Shown here: positions 59,739 through 64,000 of the stretch, piece by piece
Numbering within the stretch: the stretch's first letter is position 1
How the letters are laid out: each line of letters begins with the position of its first letter
Assembly (NCBI GenBank): GCA_963825445.1
Contig: CAWGTM010000015.1
Location: 186,001 to 250,000 of the forward strand
Direction of reading: 5' to 3'
Origin: Actinophytocola sp963825445
Lineage (GTDB): Bacteria > Actinomycetota > Actinomycetes > Mycobacteriales > Pseudonocardiaceae
Length of the DNA stretch: 64,000 nt
Notes under the pieces: generated by a model
Databases searched by the model: none
Told to the model about the DNA's origin: nothing
Seen by the model: the letters and a program-made list of their open reading frames with translations, nothing else
Made by a program: the position numbers and the translations under genes

Positions 59739-60170
59739 ATGCGAATCCTCGCCGTGGTGGCCGCGCTGTTCCTGCTCGCCGGATGCACGGTCACGGCCGA
59801 GCCCGTGGCCGACAAGCCCACCGAGACCCTCTCGGATCCCCCGACGCAGCCGGTGGTCAGCATGGCCGAGCTGTGCTCCGACCTCGACGTCGTGGACGCC
59901 ACGCTCGTGGTGTTCAGCGAGGACATCGGCAAGGCGGCCGTGGCCGAGGCGCAGGGGGTGGCCGGCGTGGTGGTCGAGCAGGGCACGGCGCTGCTGCCGG
60001 ACGCGCCCGAGGACATCAAATCCGAGCTGTCCACGGTGATCGCGGCGACGCAGGAGGCGCTCGGTGACCTCGCCACACCGGACGGGCTCAGCGCGGCCGG
60101 CGAGGTGATGTCCCGCGACGACGTGACCGCCGCCCGCGAGGCCATCGGCGCCTACCCGCCCTGCGGGTGA
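59739..60170 (+). CDS. Hypothetical lipoprotein
   Basis: A 143-residue protein with a short lipoprotein signal (lipobox LAGC, Cys16) and a mostly helical acidic domain with two cysteines (AELCSDLDVVDATLVV and the C-terminal AYPPCG). The family is not recognised. Its stop overlaps the start of the next gene (TGATG), so the two are coupled. Confidence 0.75.
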   Translation: MRILAVVAALFLLAGCTVTAEPVADKPTETLSDPPTQPVVSMAELCSDLDVVDATLVVFSEDIGKAAVAEAQGVAGVVVEQGTALLPDAPEDIKSELSTVIAATQEALGDLATPDGLSAAGEVMSRDDVTAAREAIGAYPPCG

Positions 60171-60862
60171 TGAGTGTGTGGGACAGCATCTTCGGACCGC
60201 AGAGCGAGCCGCCGGACACCGTGGTGCTGGTGACCGCGGGGATCGCGCTGGTGGTGGTGTTCGTGTCGGCGCTGTGGCGGCCGGCCCGCAACGTGATCAC
60301 CATCGTGCACGAGGCCGGCCACGCGCTCGTGGCGCTGCTCGCCGGGCGGCGCCTGTCGGGCATCCGGCTGCACTCCGACACCTCGGGGCTCACGCTCACC
60401 CGCGGTAGGCCCCACGGGCCGGGCATGGTCTGCACGGCGCTCGCCGGCTACGTGGCGCCGTCGCTGCTTGGGCTCCTGTTCGCCGCGCTGGTCGGCGCGG
60501 ACCGGGTGGCCGGGCTGCTGATCGTGTGCGCCGTGCTGCTGCTCGGCGTGCTGATCATGGTGCGCAACGCGTTCGGGGTGTTCTCCGTGCTGGTCACCGG
60601 CGCCGTGCTGGTGGGCGTCTCGTGGGTCGCCACGGACGACATCCAGTCGGCGTTCGCGTATGTCATCACGTGGTTCCTGCTGCTCGGCGGCATCCGGCCG
60701 GTGTTCGAGCTGCAACGCAAGCGCTGGCGGCGGCGGGCCCGTGACTCCGACGCCGACCAGCTCGCCCGGCTGACCGGTGCGCCGGGCGTGTTCTGGGTGG
60801 CCATGTTCCTGATGATCAATCTGGGTTCGCTGGTGCTCGCGGGAAGTTGGTTGCTGGGGTGA
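60170..60862 (+). CDS. M50B-like membrane zinc metalloprotease
   Basis: A 230-residue membrane protein with HEAGH at residues 47-51 in IVHEAGHALVALLAGRRLSG and five or six membrane segments. This matches the M50B peptidase-like family of actinobacteria, which lack a PDZ domain. Whether it cleaves a substrate within the membrane is unknown. It is coupled to the upstream lipoprotein gene and lies 15 bases before proA. Confidence 0.85.
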   Translation: MSVWDSIFGPQSEPPDTVVLVTAGIALVVVFVSALWRPARNVITIVHEAGHALVALLAGRRLSGIRLHSDTSGLTLTRGRPHGPGMVCTALAGYVAPSLLGLLFAALVGADRVAGLLIVCAVLLLGVLIMVRNAFGVFSVLVTGAVLVGVSWVATDDIQSAFAYVITWFLLLGGIRPVFELQRKRWRRRARDSDADQLARLTGAPGVFWVAMFLMINLGSLVLAGSWLLG

Positions 60863-60877
60863 GGCAGACTGAGCCCC

Positions 60878-62101
60878 ATGTCCGTGCATGACGATGTCGC
60901 CGCCTGCGCGACGGCCGCGAAGCTCGCCGCTCCCGCTCTGGCGCGCGCGTCCGACCAGGCGGTGGACGCCGCCCTGCGGGGCATGGCCACCCGGTTGAAG
61001 AGCGCCACGATCCTGGACGCCAACCGCGCGGACGTCGCCGCCGCCGAGGCGGCCGGCATGAGCGCGGGCCTGCTCGACCGCCTGCGGATCACCGAGGAAC
61101 GCCTGGAAGCGATGGCCGACGCGCTGGTGTTGCTGGCCGACGCCCCGCACCCGGTGCGCGAGGTCGAGATCCGCACCCTGCCCGACGGCCTGCGGCTGGT
61201 GGAGCGCCGCCGTCCGGTGGGCGTGATCGGCGCGAACTACGAGGCCCGCCCGAACGTGACGATCGACGTGGCCTCCCAGCTGGTGAAGTCCCGCAACGCC
61301 GGCGTCCTGCGCACCGGCTCGGCCGCCCTGGGCTCCGCGACCGCTCTGCTGCAAGAGGTGATCGCCCCCGCGTTGTCCGATGTGGACATCGACCCGGACG
61401 TGATCCAGCTGGTCCCGAGCCCCGACCGCGCGGCGGCCGGCGCTTTGGTGTCCCAACCGGACTCGGTCCCGCTGGTCATCCTGCGCGGCAGCGGTGAGAG
61501 CACCCGTGAACTGGGCCGCCTGGCCGCCACGCACGGCGTCCGCACCCTGGCCCACGCCGACGGCGGCGGCGTCCTGTACCTGGACGCGGCGGCGGATCTT
61601 TCGCTCGGCCTGGACCTGATCACCCGAAGCCTCGACCGCCTGGGCGTGTGCAACCGTCTCAATCTGCTACTGATCCACTCGGACCTGTACTCGGCCGTCC
61701 TCCCCAAGGTGGAGGAAACGGTCGCGGCCCTGGGTGTCACGCTGTCGCTACCACCCCACGACCACGCGATCGGCTACGAATGGGCCCTGGACTCGGACAG
61801 CGAGGCGAGGGTGACCGTCCTCCCGGTGTCCGACGCCCTCGAGGCGGCAAGGGTGGCGAACGAGGAAACGTCCGGTCTGGCAGCGTGCATCGTCACGGCC
61901 GACAAGCCGACGGCCGACGCGTTCATGGAGGCCTACACCGGCACCGGCGTCTTCTGGAACGCCCCCACCCGCCTACTCGACGGCTTCAAACTCCTGGGCG
62001 TCCCGGAAACCGGCATCAACATCGACAAGGTCCCAGGCCCCCGAGGCCCAGTCACCTACCCGGACCTGTGCCTACGCCAGTACGCAGTCCTCCCCGCCTG
62101 A
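60878..62101 (+). CDS. proA: Gamma-glutamyl phosphate reductase
   Basis: A 407-residue ProA, which reduces gamma-glutamyl phosphate to glutamate semialdehyde in proline synthesis using NADPH. The catalytic cysteine is Cys258 in LGVCNRLNLLLIHS. Other family regions are RRPVGVIGANYEARPNVTID, LRTGSAALGSA and the C-terminal ETGINIDKVPGPRGP. ATG 60878 is the natural start. proB is not in the window. A hairpin follows the stop. Confidence 0.97.
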   Translation: MSVHDDVAACATAAKLAAPALARASDQAVDAALRGMATRLKSATILDANRADVAAAEAAGMSAGLLDRLRITEERLEAMADALVLLADAPHPVREVEIRTLPDGLRLVERRRPVGVIGANYEARPNVTIDVASQLVKSRNAGVLRTGSAALGSATALLQEVIAPALSDVDIDPDVIQLVPSPDRAAAGALVSQPDSVPLVILRGSGESTRELGRLAATHGVRTLAHADGGGVLYLDAAADLSLGLDLITRSLDRLGVCNRLNLLLIHSDLYSAVLPKVEETVAALGVTLSLPPHDHAIGYEWALDSDSEARVTVLPVSDALEAARVANEETSGLAACIVTADKPTADAFMEAYTGTGVFWNAPTRLLDGFKLLGVPETGINIDKVPGPRGPVTYPDLCLRQYAVLPA

Positions 62102-62124
62102 CGGTCATCACGCAAGCCCGCAAC

Positions 62125-62152
62125 GGTCATCATGCGCAACCGCATGATGACC
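62125..62152. terminator. Perfect 12-bp hairpin between proA and the LacI gene
   Basis: GGTCATCATGCG-CAAC-CGCATGATGACC is a perfect stem with a four-base loop between convergent genes. Related half-copies (GGTCATCACGC at 62103-62113 and GCGCATGATGACCA at 62162-62175) flank it. It probably stops transcription from both sides. Confidence 0.8.
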
Positions 62153-62176
62153 ACTGCCGTCGCGCATGATGACCAG

Positions 62177-63187
62177 TCAGCGTGGTGGGGCCAGGGACTC
62201 GCGGTGGATTACCTCCGCCGCTACCTCTTCCACCCGCGGGTTGGGGTGTTCGGACAGGGCCAGGCTGATCGCTCGCGAGCCGATTTCCACCAGCGGTAGG
62301 CGGACGGTCGTCAGGGGAGGGGTCACGTCACGCGCGATGGGCATGTCGTCGAAGCCCACCACCGACACGTCGCCCGGCACGGACAGGCCGCGCTCGCGCA
62401 GGGCTGACAGAGCGCCGATGGCCATCGAGTCGTTCAGGGCCACGATGGCCGTCAGTCGGGGGTCGGCGTCCAGGAGAAGAGCGGTCGCCGCCGCGCCGCC
62501 GTCGCGGTCGAACTCCGCGTACTCGATCCGCTTGGCCGGCAGCGTGCGGTGGTGTTCGCGGGCCGCGCGGCGCAGGCCCGCCAGCCGGTCGGTGGTCGTG
62601 GTGAGCTGCTTCGGCGCGGCGACCACACCCACATGCCGGTGCCCGGCCGAGAACACCGCGTCGCCGATCAGGTAGCCGCCCTGTTCGTTCGCCGGCATGA
62701 CCGCGTCGCCCGCCAGCTTGTGCCGACCGACCACCGAGACCCGCCCGCCGGTCGCCATGTACGCCGACAGCTTCGCGTTCAGCGACTTCGTGAACGCCGG
62801 GTCGTGATACCCCGACCCCGCCAGGATGATCGCCTCGACCTGGTGCGCCCGCAGCAGTTCCACGTACTCCAGCTCGCGGTCGGGATCACGGTACGAATTG
62901 CAGATGATCACCAGCCGTCCATTTTCGGACGCGACCCGCTGCAGCCCCCGGGTGATCTCGGCGAAATACGGGTCGGATACATCGTGCACGATCACGCCGA
63001 CCGTGGTCCGGTGCGACCGCGCGAGTAGCTGTGCGTGCGCGTTCGGCACGTACTGCAGCTCCTGCACCGCACGCAGCACCCGCTCGCGCAGCTCGTCCGA
63101 CACGATCTTCGGGCTGCCGTTCACGATCCGCGACACGGTCGCGGCGGAAACCCCGGCGCGCCGCGCGACATCGGCAAGTGTCGCCAT
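62177..63187 (-). CDS. LacI-family transcriptional regulator
   Basis: A 336-residue regulator with the LacI helix-turn-helix at the N-terminus (TLADVARRAGVSAATVSRIV) and a sugar-binding-type C-terminal domain (VGVIVHDVSDPYFAEITRGL; DVSVVGFDDMPIA). ATG 63187 was chosen over an upstream ATG at 63226 because GGAGGTG precedes it and the HTH begins immediately. It is divergent from the cupin gene, with a palindrome between them. Confidence 0.93.
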   Translation of the reverse strand: MATLADVARRAGVSAATVSRIVNGSPKIVSDELRERVLRAVQELQYVPNAHAQLLARSHRTTVGVIVHDVSDPYFAEITRGLQRVASENGRLVIICNSYRDPDRELEYVELLRAHQVEAIILAGSGYHDPAFTKSLNAKLSAYMATGGRVSVVGRHKLAGDAVMPANEQGGYLIGDAVFSAGHRHVGVVAAPKQLTTTTDRLAGLRRAAREHHRTLPAKRIEYAEFDRDGGAAATALLLDADPRLTAIVALNDSMAIGALSALRERGLSVPGDVSVVGFDDMPIARDVTPPLTTVRLPLVEIGSRAISLALSEHPNPRVEEVAAEVIHRESLAPPR

Positions 63188-63242
63188 AACGCACCTCCAT
63201 CCGTTGACGGGCCCTGCCCAGACCACCTAGCGTCAGGCTACA

Positions 63243-63258
63243 AGGAAAGCCCTTTCCT
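63243..63258. promoter_or_regulatory. LacI-type operator
   Basis: AGGAAAG-CC-CTTTCCT is a perfect 7+7 inverted repeat between the divergent LacI-type regulator and the cupin gene, about 20 bases before the first GTG of the plus-strand transcript. The regulator is the likely ligand-responsive repressor. Confidence 0.7.
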
Positions 63259-63278
63259 CGCGCCTGGAGGCAGAAAGC

Positions 63279-63344
63279 GTGTACCAAGTGTCCAACGCGA
63301 TCGCCCGCGATCACAAGATCTTCCCCGGCGAGTCGCCGCGATGA
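63279..63344 (+). CDS. Short upstream reading frame (21 residues) overlapping the cupin gene
   Basis: GTG 63279 has an excellent ribosome binding site (GGAGG at 63266-63270) and reads VYQVSNAIARDHKIFPGESP plus Arg before TGA at 63342-63344, which overlaps the cupin ATG (ATGA). It may be a leader peptide coupling translation, or the true N-terminus of the cupin protein separated by a one-base indel. Confidence 0.35.
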   Translation: MYQVSNAIARDHKIFPGESPR

Positions 63345-64000
63345 ATGAGATCTTGCCAGGCGGCGTAGGCGTCTCCCGACTCTGTGTGTACGACACGGTC
63401 ACCCCGGACCGTCTCCCCGGCGGAACCCCGCACCTCCACCTCGCCTGCAGCGAGGCCTACGTGGTGGTCGGCGGCCACGGCGCCGTGCAAACGCTGTCCG
63501 GAACCGGTTTCGCGGAACACGAGCTGACCGTCGGCACCGTCCTCTGGTTCACGCCGGGCACCGTGCACCGGCTGATCAACCACGGGGACCTGGAGATCGT
63601 GGTGGTGATGAGCAACAGTGGCCTGCCCGAGGCGGGCGACGCCGTCCTCACCTTCCCGCCCGAGATCCTGGCCGACCCCGACCGGTACGCGGAGGCCGCC
63701 GCCCTGCCCAACGGCGGCGCACCCGGCACCGACGTGACCACCGCCTACCGCCGTCGCGACCTCGCGGTCGAGGGCTTCGCCGAACTGAGAAAAGGCGGCC
63801 CGGAAGCCCTGAAGACCTTCCACGAAGCGGCCATGCGTCTCAAGCAACCCCTGCTCGACAGCTGGCGCGCACGCTGGCAGCAGGGCGCCCAGAAGGCCGC
63901 GAACGCCACCGGCGCCCAGCTCGACGCGCTACAACAGGGCGACCCCAGTCATCTGGCCCAAGCCACCGTTACCGCACTTCAGCAGCCCTCCGAGGTCGGC
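63341..64000 (+). CDS. Cupin-domain protein, partial (runs off the window)
   Basis: 220 codons are visible and the reading frame is still open at the window end. The N-terminal cupin contains GGTPHLHLACSEAYVVVGGH (metal-binding HxH...E pattern) and LWFTPGTVHRLINHG (second cupin box with His). After about residue 110 the chain becomes helical and Ala/Gln-rich. Cupins of this kind include sugar isomerases and metal-binding enzymes. The divergent LacI gene and operator suggest a carbohydrate-related role. No ribosome binding site stands directly before ATG 63341, which supports coupling with the short upstream frame. Confidence 0.75.
   Translation, partial: MNEILPGGVGVSRLCVYDTVTPDRLPGGTPHLHLACSEAYVVVGGHGAVQTLSGTGFAEHELTVGTVLWFTPGTVHRLINHGDLEIVVVMSNSGLPEAGDAVLTFPPEILADPDRYAEAAALPNGGAPGTDVTTAYRRRDLAVEGFAELRKGGPEALKTFHEAAMRLKQPLLDSWRARWQQGAQKAANATGAQLDALQQGDPSHLAQATVTALQQPSEVG

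Overview
The window is GC-rich, densely coded DNA from an actinobacterium, most likely a Pseudonocardiaceae member (Lentzea, Saccharothrix or Actinosynnema type). This rests on the IdeR-type iron boxes, DasR-type chitinase operators, XRE/DUF397 pair, DUF3558 and DUF4333 lipoproteins, DUF222-HNH (13E12) gene and PE/PPE/EspG-like genes. The genus is an inference.

Layout. 1-4.2 kb: start of a possible DNA-repair methyltransferase, an ABC-2 exporter operon with its own HTH protein, a membrane protein and a crotonase. 4.3-30.7 kb: a hydroxamate siderophore locus. It holds an ornithine N-hydroxylase and a divergent hydroxyornithine formyltransferase (two iron boxes between them), a giant four-module NRPS with MbtH, a ferri-siderophore lipoprotein, and a divergent FecCD-type importer (two more iron boxes). 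Modules read C-A-T-E / C-A-T-E / C-A-T / C-A-T-C*. The module 3 pocket reads exactly as the known N5-hydroxyornithine code, so a formyl-hydroxamate tetrapeptide of the erythrochelin/foroxymithine type is the best guess. Inside this locus lie a phosphotransferase gene, a DUF222-HNH gene between 109-bp inverted arms, and an IS630 element inserted exactly in the mbtH stop codon.

31-42.5 kb: a GH18 chitinase with two DasR-like operators, an MBL-fold hydrolase, a SWIM/SNF2 helicase pair, a DrrAB-type exporter with a divergent TetR gene and twin operators, and small unknowns. 42.7-46.9 kb: XRE/DUF397 pair followed by a PE-like, lipoprotein, PPE-like, EspG-like block that resembles type VII secretion substrates without the secretion machine. 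46.9-53.1 kb: a BASS transporter, an EtfD-like membrane Fe-S oxidoreductase and KorAB. 53.4-59.7 kb: a cyclase-like protein, a truncated AMP-ligase, a full acyl-CoA ligase, a crotonase, and a TetR/FAD-monooxygenase pair. 59.7-64 kb: lipoprotein, M50-like membrane protease, proA, a LacI regulator and a divergent cupin gene that runs off the window.

Caution: many otherwise well-conserved genes (hydroxylase, formyltransferase, NRPS, binding protein, permease, chitinase, transposase, korA) are broken by single-base indels. These are dense at 4.3-10.3, 21.7-27.7 and 29-32.3 kb and nearly absent elsewhere. I read them as mostly sequencing or assembly errors and annotate the genes as whole.
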